Source of the DNA: R-RK-3 sp031399085
Lineage (GTDB): Bacteria > Pseudomonadota > Alphaproteobacteria > Rhizobiales > Rhodomicrobiaceae
NCBI GenBank assembly: GCA_031399085.1
Contig: JANNOQ010000016.1
Location: 1 to 64,000, forward strand
Length of the DNA stretch: 64,000 bases
Direction of reading: 5' to 3'
Made by a program: the position numbers and the translations under genes. The notes under the pieces were generated by a model. The model had not been told where the DNA came from, did not search any database, and saw nothing but the letters and a program-made list of their open reading frames with translations. Below, in pieces: positions 30,058-37,578 of the stretch; the stretch's first letter is position 1; each line of letters begins with the position of its first letter.

Positions 30058-30567
30058 ATGAAACTGAACCTTTTGACCGTCGCCGCTACCGCAGCTTTGC
30101 TGTCAACCGGCGCCCTCGCGCAGGATCGTCCGACTGCAACGGATCCGGCAACGCCGCCGGCAGTCACAACGCCCGCTCCGGGTGGCTCTGCGACGACAAC
30201 CACCACGCGCACCACAACCGAGGCGATTCAATTTTCGTCCGGGATAAGCGCAAGCCAGATGATGATGAGCGAACTTAAAAATATCAATGTTCGCAATGCC
30301 GCTGGCGAAAATCTCGGTGATATCAGTGATCTCGTGATCGACGTTTCCGGCAAGCCTGCGCATGCCATTCTCGGTGTCGGTGGTTTCCTTGGCCTCGGCG
30401 AGAAATACGTCGCCGTGCCGTTCGACGCGCTCACATTCACGATGGACACCGACAAGAAGCAGGTTGCCCGTCTGGACGTGACCAAGGCCGCTCTGGAAGC
30501 TGCACCGCGTTTCGTCTACCGCGACAAAAAAGAAGCGGTAACCCAGGTCGCGCCGAAAACTCAATAA
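30058..30567 (+). CDS. PRC-barrel domain protein, exported
   Basis: 169 residues from ATG 30058 (ACGGAGG upstream). The signal peptide is 1-21 (ATAALLSTGALAQ). A Pro/Thr-rich linker follows at 22-55, then a PRC-barrel domain at about 65-150 (MMMSELKNINVRNAAGENLGDISDLVID, GVGGFLGLGEKYVAVPFDAL). PRC-barrel proteins of this secreted type are common stress-induced proteins in Rhizobiales. The perfect EcfG promoter upstream marks it as a general stress gene. A terminator follows. Confidence 0.88.
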   Translation: MKLNLLTVAATAALLSTGALAQDRPTATDPATPPAVTTPAPGGSATTTTTRTTTEAIQFSSGISASQMMMSELKNINVRNAAGENLGDISDLVIDVSGKPAHAILGVGGFLGLGEKYVAVPFDALTFTMDTDKKQVARLDVTKAALEAAPRFVYRDKKEAVTQVAPKTQ

Positions 30568-30587
30568 GGTCAAACGCGACGATAATG

Positions 30588-30614
30588 AACCCGGCGTGAG
30601 AGCGCCGGGTTTTT
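30588..30614 (+). terminator. Intrinsic terminator after the PRC-barrel gene
   Basis: AACCCGGCG / CGCCGGGTT, a 9-bp stem with a 6-nt loop, followed by TTT. Confidence 0.85.
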
Positions 30615-30652
30615 CGTGCGCTGGCGGTTGCGGCGCAAGCGCTGATAATCGC

Positions 30653-30841
30653 CTATTTTTTCGCAGCCTTGTTTGGCAAATCTTTCCGCTTCGTTTCTGC
30701 GAACTCCTCAAGTTGCTTCTCCGACATCGAGGCCTCCATGTCCTTGGACGCCCCCTTGAGCTTGGATTTCGGCATATCGCCGCGTTTGGCGGACAAGGCG
30801 GCCCCCGCCGATTGCTGCTGAGCCTTGGATTTTGCCGGCAT
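30653..30841 (-). CDS. DUF3008-family small basic protein
   Basis: 62 residues from ATG 30841, with AAGGA before it; codons further upstream overlap the promoter and are rejected. MPAKSKAQQQSAGAALSAKR...PKSKLKGASKDM...MSEKQLEEFAETKRKDLP is the standard DUF3008 layout: Lys-rich and soluble, unknown function, often stress-induced. A candidate EcfG promoter lies 32 bp upstream. Confidence 0.88.
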   Translation of the reverse strand: MPAKSKAQQQSAGAALSAKRGDMPKSKLKGASKDMEASMSEKQLEEFAETKRKDLPNKAAKK

Positions 30842-30872
30842 GACAGTCCTTCGATGAATTGGCGAGGAGCAC

Positions 30873-30898
30873 AACCTGATAGTGCCGTTCGATGTTCC
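30873..30898 (-). promoter_or_regulatory. Candidate EcfG-type promoter of the DUF3008 gene
   Basis: On the minus strand GGAAC (30898-30894), 17-nt spacer, GGTT (30876-30873). The -35 is perfect; the -10 differs from CGTT at one base. Confidence 0.6.
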
Positions 30899-30910
30899 TT
30901 GCCCGTTATG

Positions 30911-30936
30911 GGAACCCAGGGGCAAAGCCTGGGGTT
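30911..30936 (+). promoter_or_regulatory. Candidate EcfG-type promoter of the 88-residue membrane protein gene
   Basis: GGAAC (30911-30915), 17-nt spacer, GGTT (30933-30936), 35 nt before ATG 30972. It is back to back with the DUF3008 promoter and has the same N17-GGTT form. Confidence 0.6.
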
Positions 30937-30971
30937 AATGCGTAACACGGCTGACGGCCAAGGAGGCATCG

Positions 30972-31238
30972 ATGCAGCACGACAAACCCCAAAACTACAT
31001 AAAGGAATCGTCGACGGGGCCGATCCGTTCCGGAGCCAAAACCAAGCAGGCGGGCGGCCCGCGTTCCATGGTATGGGTTGTGGCACTGTCGATTTTATTG
31101 TCGCTGATCGTCGGCATCATGGTCTTCACCAATACTGATGAGGTTCCGCCTAGCGATCCCAGAGGCGCGATCGGGAGCTCGCCGGGCCAAGGGGCGCAGC
31201 CCAACGCGCCAACCGCCGAACCCCGCACCAATCAATAA
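30972..31238 (+). CDS. Small membrane protein, function unknown
   Basis: 88 residues, strong RBS (AAGGAGG). A Lys/Gly-rich cytoplasmic start (about 1-31), one transmembrane helix (about 32-53, MVWVVALSILLSLIVGIMVF) and a Pro/Gly/Asn-rich tail of about 35 residues, probably periplasmic. I do not recognise the family. The candidate EcfG promoter and the following terminator make it a single-gene stress transcript. Confidence 0.72.
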   Translation: MQHDKPQNYIKESSTGPIRSGAKTKQAGGPRSMVWVVALSILLSLIVGIMVFTNTDEVPPSDPRGAIGSSPGQGAQPNAPTAEPRTNQ

Positions 31239-31251
31239 AAAAGCACAAAAA

Positions 31252-31278
31252 AGCCCGCCTCCTCGGCGGGCTCTTTCT
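31252..31278 (+). terminator. Intrinsic terminator
   Basis: AGCCCGCC / GGCGGGCT, an 8-bp stem with loop TCCTC, then CTTTCTT. Upstream A runs make it usable on the minus strand as well. Confidence 0.85.
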
Positions 31279-31293
31279 TGCGATCGGACATCT

Positions 31294-31512
31294 TCACGCC
31301 TTCCATAAGGCTCCCAGCACAAAGCCAACGGCGACCGCCATGGCCAGCGTGGTCATGGGCTGTTTCTGCAGCGACTCGTCCAACGCATCGCCGAAATTAT
31401 GGGCGACTTCACGTACCGAACTTGCCGCTTCCTCCGCCTTGTCCTGGGCATTTGCGGTCGCGGCCTGGGCCTTATAGCCAGCTGTTTGGGCAAAATTGTC
31501 TTCGCGCTTCAT
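31294..31512 (-). CDS. ElaB/YqjD (DUF883)-like membrane-anchored protein
   Basis: 72 residues from ATG 31512 (AGGAG 7 nt upstream; the ATG two codons earlier is too close to the RBS). A helical, Ala-rich cytoplasmic part is followed by QKQPMTTLAMAVAVGFVLGALWKA, a C-terminal membrane anchor. The ending closely matches the paralogue at 41341-41628 (RTRPMTTLVGAVAVGFLLGAIWKR). E. coli relatives bind ribosomes in stationary phase; that role is not shown here. A perfect EcfG promoter lies upstream. Confidence 0.82.
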   Translation of the reverse strand: MKREDNFAQTAGYKAQAATANAQDKAEEAASSVREVAHNFGDALDESLQKQPMTTLAMAVAVGFVLGALWKA

Positions 31513-31546
31513 CTGCATCTCCTATCTTGGTCGAATACCGGGACGT

Positions 31547-31571
31547 AACGCCGTTTAAAGCCGCGAGTTCC
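31547..31571 (-). promoter_or_regulatory. EcfG-type promoter of the DUF883-like gene
   Basis: Minus strand: GGAAC (31571-31567), 16-nt spacer, CGTT (31550-31547), 35 bp before ATG 31512. Perfect consensus. It overlaps the region just before the stop of the kinase gene upstream on the same strand (31577). Confidence 0.87.
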
Positions 31572-31576
31572 GGCAG

Positions 31577-34369
31577 TTAAAATTTCGGCGGGGCATCCTC
31601 GGTGAACGCCATTTCGACCGAGCAACATAGCCCGTCCACCTTGAAATGCTGTGTGACATTGCCCGAATACTCGATCAACGTGGAGCCGAAGCCCTTTTCT
31701 CCAGGTTCGCTCACCGGAGGCCCGCCGATCTCCCGCCAATCAAGGTGCAGCAAGCGGTCTTTGCCCGTTCCTTTGACCGTCCAGGATATTTCAACCCGCC
31801 CCTTCGCATTTGAAAACGCGCCGTATTTCACCGCATTGGTTGCGAGTTCGTGCAGCACCAGCCCAAGCGAGGTTGCGGTTCCCGGCGGTAGCTTCACGCT
31901 CTTGCCGCGAAGTTTGAGGCGGGCCGAACTGGCCCCGCTCAACGCCAGCTGCTCGCTGATGAGGCCGCGCAGGTCCGCGCCCTCCCAATGCGACGCCGTC
32001 AGCAGATTATGCGAGGTGGAAAGGGCCTGCAATCGTCCCTCGAAGGCGCTGGCGAATGCCTCCGGACTTGGAGACGAGCGCAGCGTGTGCCGGGCCATCG
32101 CCTGGATCACGGCGAGCGAATTTTTCACGCGATGCGCCAGTTCGCGGTTCATCAGCAATTGGCGCGCCTCGGAGCGTTTGCGCTCGGAGATATCCTCGAT
32201 CGTGATTGACGCGGCAATGGTTTCATCGCCGCCGCGGATTGGCGCAACGCTGATCGAGACGGCGATCAGAGCGCCGTCCTTGCGGAGCAATTCAGTTTCA
32301 AGACGCGAGCTCTCGCCCCTATGCAGATCGTCAAACAAACTCTCATATTCCCCGCTTTTTTCATTGGGAAACAGGGTGGCTAGCGAACGGCCGACGGCTT
32401 CCGATTCCAAATATTGAAACAGCGTCTCCGCCGCCGGATTCCAATTCAGAATGATGCCGTTGGGGCTAGAGCTGAACATGGCATCGTTCGCGGCGTAGAC
32501 GATGGCCGCTAAACGGGCCAGTTCGCGCTGATCCAGCTTTTGCTCGGTAATGTCTTCGAGGATGAGGCCAATGCCGGTGATAGTCCCGACCGTGCCCTGA
32601 ATTGGATATAGATGAGCGTACCAATATTGCGGCATCTCCGCGCCGGGCGGCTTCGCGCGGAATTCGAGACCCCGGACCGACTCGCCGTTTTCCAGCACGC
32701 GTTTGAAATAAGGTTCGGCCTTTTCCTGCATCGCTGGTAACAGTGAAAAGATCGGCTGGCCGACTTGCTCGCCCGCGTCATGCGCAGCCAGCTTGGCGAT
32801 GAAGCCATTAGCCTGCTGAAGCCGGTAATCGCGCCCGATCACCGCCAGGCCGATCGGAGCATTGGCGTAAATATGCTCTAATTCCGCCGCCCGGTTCTCG
32901 GCGTCCATCTGCGCAGCTTCCAGTGCGTCGACGGCCTCCTTGCGGGTGGTGAAATCGCGAACGATGCCGGCGATTATGCGCGGCTGACCTTCAGTTTCCT
33001 GCAGCAGAAAGCGCGTGTCACGCACCCAGCGCACCGTGCCGTCCGGTCGGACGATGCGGTATTCGAATTGGCCGCCCTTCAACTGCGCGGCCTGGAGCTG
33101 TTCAATCACGGTGGCTGCATCGGCAGGATGGATGGTGTCGATCCAGTCAGACATTTGGAAAATCGAGCTCGTCGGGCGGCCCCAGATGGTCTCAAATGCA
33201 GGGCTGACATAGTCCATCTGCGTTAGCTCGACATTGAGAAACCAAATCGCATCAGGCGTACGCTCGGCGAACAGCCGGAAGCGCCGCTCGCTCTGGCGCA
33301 ATTCATCACTTCGTGTCTGCAACTTGGCTGAAGCGTCGCCCAGCGCGCCAGCGAGCAGGTTCGCTTCCCGCAATGTCGAATGCGGGAAGGGCGGGTTTTC
33401 GCCGAGCCCGATCCCGGAGACAGCCAGCACCAATTCATGCATCGGCTGGGTCATTCTCCGGCTGAACAGATAGGCCGCGGCGAGCGACAGGGCGAGGGCG
33501 ACGGCGCCGGTGAGCAGGAAATCGCGCCACAGCATGTCCAGCGGCGCATCGATCGCCGATATCGGCATGAGCGCAAAACCGGTCCACTCTGTTGCCTGCG
33601 AACGGCGATAAGAGACAAGCAGCGCTTGTCCGCCTAAGCTGGTCTCAAAGACGCCCGCCGCGCCTTTGACCTTTGCGAGCAAGGCCTCCGGAAGCCGCTC
33701 GGGACTTTCAATGAGGCTCGAATTGGTCAACACCGTTCTGCCGGATCCGTCGGCAAGCGCGAATGCGCCACCGGGGAGAAGTGCAGGTGTCGCGATCGCT
33801 CCAGCAAGCTCGGAAGGCTCTAAGGTAAAATGCAACCTTGCGACCAGCGCCCCATTCCGGATGATCGGGGCAACCGTCGCAAACAGCATTTTCTGGGAGG
33901 CCGGGGCGACAAACAGGTCGGTTAGGACTGGACGCAGCGTTTCGGCGACAAGCTCGCCGCCTCCATCGGGCGGCACCGCTAGAGGCAATGCCGTTGCGAA
34001 CGGGAAGCGCGTGTAGAAGATGACGGTATTATCGGGGCGGACCAGCGCGACATTGCCGCTCCGGCCCTTCAGGCCTTCCTTGACGTGCTCGTAAAGCGAG
34101 GCAAATTCCCCGCGGTCGAAGGCCGCGTCCTGCGCCAGAATATTCAGGATCGTCTTGACGCTGCCAACCTCGCGATCGAAGCTTTCAGCGACGCCGTCGG
34201 CCATACGCTGTGTGCTCTCGTTGGCGGCTTTGCGTTGCGCGTCGAAACTGTTGAGAAGCGCCAGCGCGGCGAGCCCCAAGAGCGGCATCATGATCGCGAG
34301 CGCCAGGGCGATGAGATGGGTGCTGAGGGGCCAACTATCCTCGCGCCGTGTCTTTGCGTCGCTCATCAT
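31577..34369 (-). CDS. HWE/HisKA_2-family sensor histidine kinase with periplasmic sensor and PAS domains
   Basis: 930 residues. The N-terminal helix at about 19-41 and a second at about 284-306 enclose a periplasmic dCache-like sensor region (FYTRFPFATALP, LFVAPASQKMLFATVAPI). A HAMP-like linker, then three PAS domains follow (about 365-480, 495-610, 620-735; FRLFAERTPDAIWFLN, YDFR-like ends). The kinase core has His746 in LAHRVKNSLAVIQAM, the N-box HELATNAVKYGA and the WREIGGPPV motif that defines HWE kinases. Kinases of this class phosphorylate PhyR in other alphaproteobacteria. Its position in the GSR cluster makes it a candidate PhyR kinase. MMSDAK start at 34369; an EcfG-like promoter variant lies upstream. 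Confidence 0.88.
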   Translation of the reverse strand: MMSDAKTRREDSWPLSTHLIALALAIMMPLLGLAALALLNSFDAQRKAANESTQRMADGVAESFDREVGSVKTILNILAQDAAFDRGEFASLYEHVKEGLKGRSGNVALVRPDNTVIFYTRFPFATALPLAVPPDGGGELVAETLRPVLTDLFVAPASQKMLFATVAPIIRNGALVARLHFTLEPSELAGAIATPALLPGGAFALADGSGRTVLTNSSLIESPERLPEALLAKVKGAAGVFETSLGGQALLVSYRRSQATEWTGFALMPISAIDAPLDMLWRDFLLTGAVALALSLAAAYLFSRRMTQPMHELVLAVSGIGLGENPPFPHSTLREANLLAGALGDASAKLQTRSDELRQSERRFRLFAERTPDAIWFLNVELTQMDYVSPAFETIWGRPTSSIFQMSDWIDTIHPADAATVIEQLQAAQLKGGQFEYRIVRPDGTVRWVRDTRFLLQETEGQPRIIAGIVRDFTTRKEAVDALEAAQMDAENRAAELEHIYANAPIGLAVIGRDYRLQQANGFIAKLAAHDAGEQVGQPIFSLLPAMQEKAEPYFKRVLENGESVRGLEFRAKPPGAEMPQYWYAHLYPIQGTVGTITGIGLILEDITEQKLDQRELARLAAIVYAANDAMFSSSPNGIILNWNPAAETLFQYLESEAVGRSLATLFPNEKSGEYESLFDDLHRGESSRLETELLRKDGALIAVSISVAPIRGGDETIAASITIEDISERKRSEARQLLMNRELAHRVKNSLAVIQAMARHTLRSSPSPEAFASAFEGRLQALSTSHNLLTASHWEGADLRGLISEQLALSGASSARLKLRGKSVKLPPGTATSLGLVLHELATNAVKYGAFSNAKGRVEISWTVKGTGKDRLLHLDWREIGGPPVSEPGEKGFGSTLIEYSGNVTQHFKVDGLCCSVEMAFTEDAPPKF

Positions 34370-34517
34370 CGTTCAAACGCCAAGATTCAGACCCCGGTCA
34401 GTGGGCGCCAATTTCCCGCACACAGCGAGACGCGCCTCCCGCGCGCCTGGGCAGCCGACGTGTGGTTTTAACTTTGGCTCGATTACGGATCTCGGATCAG
34501 CGTGCTTTTTTTTTAAA

Positions 34518-34542
34518 AACGCCAAACCGCGCATTATGTTCA
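34518..34542 (-). promoter_or_regulatory. Variant EcfG-like promoter of the HWE kinase gene
   Basis: Minus strand: TGAAC (34542-34538), 16-nt spacer, CGTT (34521-34518). One mismatch in the -35 element; 149 bp before the kinase start. The same TGAAC-N16-CGTT form is found upstream of 41628. Confidence 0.5.
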
Positions 34543-34608
34543 TTTGCCAGGCACATAGCGCTGCTTGTTACGATGATTGCTAACCAATGAATATTTGCGC
34601 CATGCCCT

Positions 34609-35703
34609 TTACGGCAAGCTTGGAGGTTCGGGCGAGGGATATAATTGTTGCAGCACGCCGACGGTGACCATCGCGATCGGCACTGCCAGAAACGCGCCAA
34701 CCGGGCCCCACATCCACGTCCAAAAAATTACCGATAGAAACAGCAGGAACGGATTGACGGCAAGACTATAGCCAAGAACGCTCGGCGTTAGAAACTCGCC
34801 TTCGATCACATGAATAACCGTATAGATTAGCGGGGGGAGCGCTGCCAGGGCCAGCGTTGGGAAAGATAAGAGCGAAGCGACGATGAGCGCGATCGTCACG
34901 ATTGCGGGACCAATATATGGGAGAAAATTCAAAACCGCCGCAAGCACTCCCCACAAAAGTGGATTCGGCATGTCTACCGCCCACATGGCGAGCGTGATGA
35001 CCGCCCCCAAAACGACGTTGATAACCGTGAAGGTGGCGAAGAATCGCGCCAATCTAGATTCCACGTCATTGAAAATCCGCAAAATCAAAAGCCGCGTTTC
35101 CCGTGTCGAAAACGCAAGAATGGCCGAGGATTTAAAGTCGTTCTTGAATATCAGGTAAAATATGATCGAGACAAAGAAGATCAGCAACTGACTAAGTGCA
35201 GGGGTCAGAACCGCGATCGCGGTTTCGACGATACTCGCATTTGGGGACGTTTCAATTCTTACTCCGCCGGATGGGGTCGTATTGCCGCCGATGGATTGCA
35301 GCGAGCCGTACAGATCCTGCAACGCTGTAAAGGGCTGGCTGAAATCGCCAAGCTTGGAGCGTAAGAGCACACCCAGTTCGGAAGCGCGGCCTATCCAATC
35401 CGTCAGCGGGGTGGTCAGAGCGATGGCAAAGAACACAAGCATTCCCAGCAGCACCACCACGACGACGACGGTGCTAGCCACGCGGGGAACACCGTGACGT
35501 TCGGCACGGGCAACGAGGGGCGCCAGGATCGTGCCTATCACGAGAGCGAGAACGACCGGAACCGCGATCGCGCGCGTTGCGTAGAGCGTTACCAAAATGG
35601 CGAGTCCGAACAAACCCACCAGCGATACATTCGCCGCAGTTGCCCATTGTGGCGCCGAGGATTCGGTTTTGCTGGCGGATTCGGTCGGCACTTGGTTTCG
35701 CAT
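34609..35703 (-). CDS. AI-2E family transporter (membrane permease)
   Basis: 364 residues. The open frame extends to 35748, but those codons overlap the EcfG promoter, and ATG 35703 has TAAGGG upstream, so translation should begin there. About eight transmembrane helices in the family pattern: two N-terminal helices (FGLAILVTLYATRAIAVPVVLALVIGTILAPLV), one at VVVVVLLGMLVFFAIAL, a long soluble region, then ALSQLLIFFVSIIFYLIF and the C-terminal half with NFLPYIGPAIV and EGEFLTPSVLGYSLAVNPF, the family signature. Members export autoinducer-2 or act as Na+/H+ antiporters; the substrate is unknown here. Confidence 0.9.
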   Translation of the reverse strand: MRNQVPTESASKTESSAPQWATAANVSLVGLFGLAILVTLYATRAIAVPVVLALVIGTILAPLVARAERHGVPRVASTVVVVVVLLGMLVFFAIALTTPLTDWIGRASELGVLLRSKLGDFSQPFTALQDLYGSLQSIGGNTTPSGGVRIETSPNASIVETAIAVLTPALSQLLIFFVSIIFYLIFKNDFKSSAILAFSTRETRLLILRIFNDVESRLARFFATFTVINVVLGAVITLAMWAVDMPNPLLWGVLAAVLNFLPYIGPAIVTIALIVASLLSFPTLALAALPPLIYTVIHVIEGEFLTPSVLGYSLAVNPFLLFLSVIFWTWMWGPVGAFLAVPIAMVTVGVLQQLYPSPEPPSLP

Positions 35704-35737
35704 TTTATTGCCCTTAATCTGCTGCGCACGCGCCAGT

Positions 35738-35762
35738 AACGTCCGCAAGCAACGTCGGTTCC
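35738..35762 (-). promoter_or_regulatory. EcfG-type promoter of the AI-2E-family gene
   Basis: Minus strand: GGAAC (35762-35758), 16-nt spacer, CGTT (35741-35738), 35 bp before ATG 35703. Perfect consensus; divergent from the promoter at 35814. Confidence 0.88.
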
Positions 35763-35813
35763 GGGTGGTACATGTAGCGACAGGAGCGACGCAAATTTAT
35801 GCGGATTTTCGCC

Positions 35814-35838
35814 GGAACCAGACTTAGCGCGCGGCGTT
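35814..35838 (+). promoter_or_regulatory. EcfG-type promoter of the predicted small RNA
   Basis: GGAAC at 35814-35818, 16-nt spacer, CGTT at 35835-35838: perfect consensus. Transcription would start near 35845, and the first terminator met lies at 35910-35942, before any good open frame. Confidence 0.85.
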
Positions 35839-35844
35839 TAGTTT

Positions 35845-35942
35845 TCAGTATATGGACGCGTGACTAGTCTCCCTTCCCCGATGCCCTCACGCGCCCAGTC
35901 CATGTACCGCGGCTTGCGGCGATCTCGTCGCAAGCCGTTTTT
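35845..35942 (+). ncRNA. Predicted EcfG-dependent small RNA (about 98 nt), GsrN-like in plan
   Basis: Bounded by a perfect EcfG promoter and an intrinsic terminator, with no coding potential. The 5' half folds: ATGGAC (35852-35857) pairs with GTCCAT (35898-35903) and GCGTGA (35858-35863) with TCACGC (35887-35892), with a 5-nt bulge (GCCCA) on the 3' side. The 23-nt apical loop (35864-35886) is C-rich and contains CTCCCTTCCCC, complementary to Shine-Dalgarno sequences. The 3' half is the terminator stem. Caulobacter GsrN, a sigma-T-dependent sRNA, also has a C-rich 5' loop and a 3' terminator. No sequence homology is claimed. Start is +-3 nt. Confidence 0.65.
35910..35942 (+). terminator. Intrinsic terminator of the predicted sRNA
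   Basis: CGGCTTGCGGCG / CGTCGCAAGCCG, a 12-bp stem (one G-U) with loop ATCT, followed by TTTTT. It lies 100 bp before csbD. Confidence 0.9.
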
Positions 35943-36043
35943 GCGTTGCATTTGAGTAATGCATCGGAACAATCCGAGGCATCGAGATTTTCACCTGTAG
36001 TGGGATTGAGATTCCACGTTGCTAGCCAAAGGGAGTTACTTGG

Positions 36044-36241
36044 ATGAATTGGGACCAAATCAAAGGCAATTGGATGCAGTTCAAGGGTAAGGTTCGCGAA
36101 AGCTGGGGCGACCTAACCGATGACGATCTCGCCCGCATCGAGGGCAACCAAGAACAGCTGGTTGGCCGGGTTCAAGAACGTTATGGAATTGCCAAAGAGG
36201 AAGCTGAGCGGCAGGTCAAGGATTGGGCTGACCGCCTCTAA
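36044..36241 (+). CDS. CsbD family stress protein
   Basis: 65 residues: MNWDQIKGNWMQFKGKVRESWGDLTDDDLARIEGNQEQLVGRVQERYG..., a full-length CsbD domain (YjbJ-like), a soluble helical protein of unknown function that is abundant under stress. RBS GGGAG, 8 nt from ATG 36044. No perfect EcfG promoter lies directly before it: the nearest is that of the sRNA, with a terminator between. It may therefore be expressed by read-through or from an unseen promoter. A strong terminator follows. Confidence 0.93.
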   Translation: MNWDQIKGNWMQFKGKVRESWGDLTDDDLARIEGNQEQLVGRVQERYGIAKEEAERQVKDWADRL

Positions 36242-36252
36242 ATGATGGTTCT

Positions 36253-36281
36253 AAAAACGGCAGCTTAGCTGCCGTTTTTTT
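36253..36281. terminator. Bidirectional terminator between csbD and phyR
   Basis: AAAAACGGCAGC / GCTGCCGTTTTT, a perfect 12-bp stem with loop TTA, T run on the + side and A run (T run on -) on the other. It serves the convergent csbD and phyR genes. Confidence 0.93.
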
Positions 36282-36304
36282 ACGTGGCGCAGTACGAGGA
36301 AGTG

Positions 36305-37090
36305 TTAATCGCGCGGGTGGGCGTTGAGATTAAAAAACAGCGCCTGGCTAGTGATGGCTTTGATCGTTTCCGGCTGGAAGGGCTTAGTGATGAGAAACGT
36401 CGGCTCGGGCCGCTCGCCAGTTAGCAACCGCTCAGGGAAGGCAGTGATGAATACGACAGGAACGCCAATGGATTCCAAAATGTCGTTGACAGCATCGATG
36501 CCGGAACTGCCATCAGCAAGCTGAATATCCGCGAGAACCAATCCAACCCGCCCTGCATTGACGGCTTCGACCGCTTCGCGGTGAGTACGAGCGATGGCAA
36601 TCACGCGATGGCCGAGCCCGGTCATGATCGCCTTGAGATCCAGCGCGATCATCGGTTCGTCCTCGATGATCAAAACGTCAGTGGCAACCTGGCCGATCAT
36701 CTCGCGATTGGCCTGTTCGGTGAGCGCAGTCACATTTTGAACCGATGTGTCCAGTGTGAACGCGGTTTGCTCAGGGCTGAAATCTTCGAGCGCGCGCAGG
36801 AGGTAAGCTTGGCGCGGCCGTGGCGAAAGCTGCCCAAGCCGCCGATCTGCGGGGCTTGCCTCGGGGTCGCCAGCTTGTTGATCTGGGTTGGCCTTATTCA
36901 AGAGCCGCAGGAATTCGCGATAGAGGCCGATCCGTACCGGCTGGTCGTCCGGCAGCAGTCCAGGGGTGGCGATAAGATGTTCTAGAACTTGGGCAACGAA
37001 ATCGTCGCCCGCCTTCTGGCTCCCGGTCACAGCTCGTGCGTAGCGCCGCAAGGCTGGCAAGGTCGATGCCACGGTGGAGGCTAGACGCAT
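36305..37090 (-). CDS. phyR: PhyR, general stress response anti-anti-sigma response regulator
   Basis: 261 residues. Residues 1-130 mimic an ECF sigma factor (region 2-like LPALRRYARAVTGSQKAGDDFVAQVLEHL; region 4-like LSPRPRQAYLLRALEDFSPEQTAFTLDTSVQNV). Residues 138-255 form a receiver with acidic IEDEP (142-146), phospho-acceptor Asp188 (VLADIQLADG), Thr in FITAFPE and Lys in ITKPFQ. When phosphorylated, the sigma-like part binds NepR and frees EcfG. GGGAG precedes ATG 37090, and an EcfG-type promoter suggests positive autoregulation. Divergent from nepR-ecfG, the classic GSR arrangement. Confidence 0.97.
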   Translation of the reverse strand: MRLASTVASTLPALRRYARAVTGSQKAGDDFVAQVLEHLIATPGLLPDDQPVRIGLYREFLRLLNKANPDQQAGDPEASPADRRLGQLSPRPRQAYLLRALEDFSPEQTAFTLDTSVQNVTALTEQANREMIGQVATDVLIIEDEPMIALDLKAIMTGLGHRVIAIARTHREAVEAVNAGRVGLVLADIQLADGSSGIDAVNDILESIGVPVVFITAFPERLLTGERPEPTFLITKPFQPETIKAITSQALFFNLNAHPRD

Positions 37091-37125
37091 TTGCAGCTCC
37101 CGAAATGTTAACGCCCGGCGATTTG

Positions 37126-37150
37126 AACTATTGGAACGCGTTTTTGTTCC
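37126..37150 (-). promoter_or_regulatory. EcfG-type promoter of phyR
   Basis: Minus strand: GGAAC (37150-37146), 16-nt spacer, AGTT (37129-37126), 36 bp before ATG 37090. The -35 lies in a GGAACGCG...TTGTTCC palindrome, so a reverse GGAAC is present too. Confidence 0.7.
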
Positions 37151-37162
37151 AAATCGGACGCC

Positions 37163-37188
37163 GGAACTTTAGAGGCGGGTGTTGAGTT
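37163..37188 (+). promoter_or_regulatory. Weak candidate EcfG-type promoter of nepR-ecfG
   Basis: GGAAC (37163-37167), 17-nt spacer, AGTT (37185-37188). Off consensus at one -10 base, and about 199 nt upstream of nepR. The rest of 37189-37386 shows nothing clearer. Confidence 0.4.
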
Positions 37189-37386
37189 TTCCCAAGGCAA
37201 TACGCGCTTCAGGAAACCAATTAGTGAATTCCACAAGGCTACGTTGCTTGTAAGTTACATGGCGTATAAACGCAAGTCGTAGCAGTTGCAAAGATAAACG
37301 CTCAAACAAAACTAGGATGGGGACTTTGCATTTCATCAAACGATCAGCAAAGGGGCAGCATCAACGCAGGCTGCAGGAACATAGGC

Positions 37387-37578
37387 ATGATGATGTCGCA
37401 AACCAATGATGACAAGGCAATTCTTCAAGATAATAGCCAAGCCCGGAACACACCGGAACTTGGCGAGCAGGTGATTGTCCAATTGCGATCGTCCTATGAG
37501 GAGCTGCTGCACGAGCCGTTGCCCGACAATCTTCTTAAACTTTTAGAAGCGCTGCGGACCCAGGAGGAGCGCTCTTGA
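37387..37578 (+). CDS. nepR: NepR, anti-sigma factor of the general stress response
   Basis: 63 residues; conserved core QVIVQLRSSYEELLHEPLPDNLLKLLEALR (about 27-57) fits the NepR consensus of two helices around a PDxLLxLL motif. NepR holds EcfG inactive and is itself titrated by phosphorylated PhyR. AGGAA lies before ATG 37387; a second and third ATG follow at once. The stop overlaps the ecfG start by 4 nt (TTGA), so the antagonist and its sigma factor are translationally coupled. Confidence 0.94.
   Translation: MMMSQTNDDKAILQDNSQARNTPELGEQVIVQLRSSYEELLHEPLPDNLLKLLEALRTQEERS

Noticed and set aside
35966..36020. GGAAC at 35966 as an EcfG promoter for csbD
   Set aside because: No GTT or CGTT occurs at 16-18 nt; the nearest CGTT is 46 nt away.
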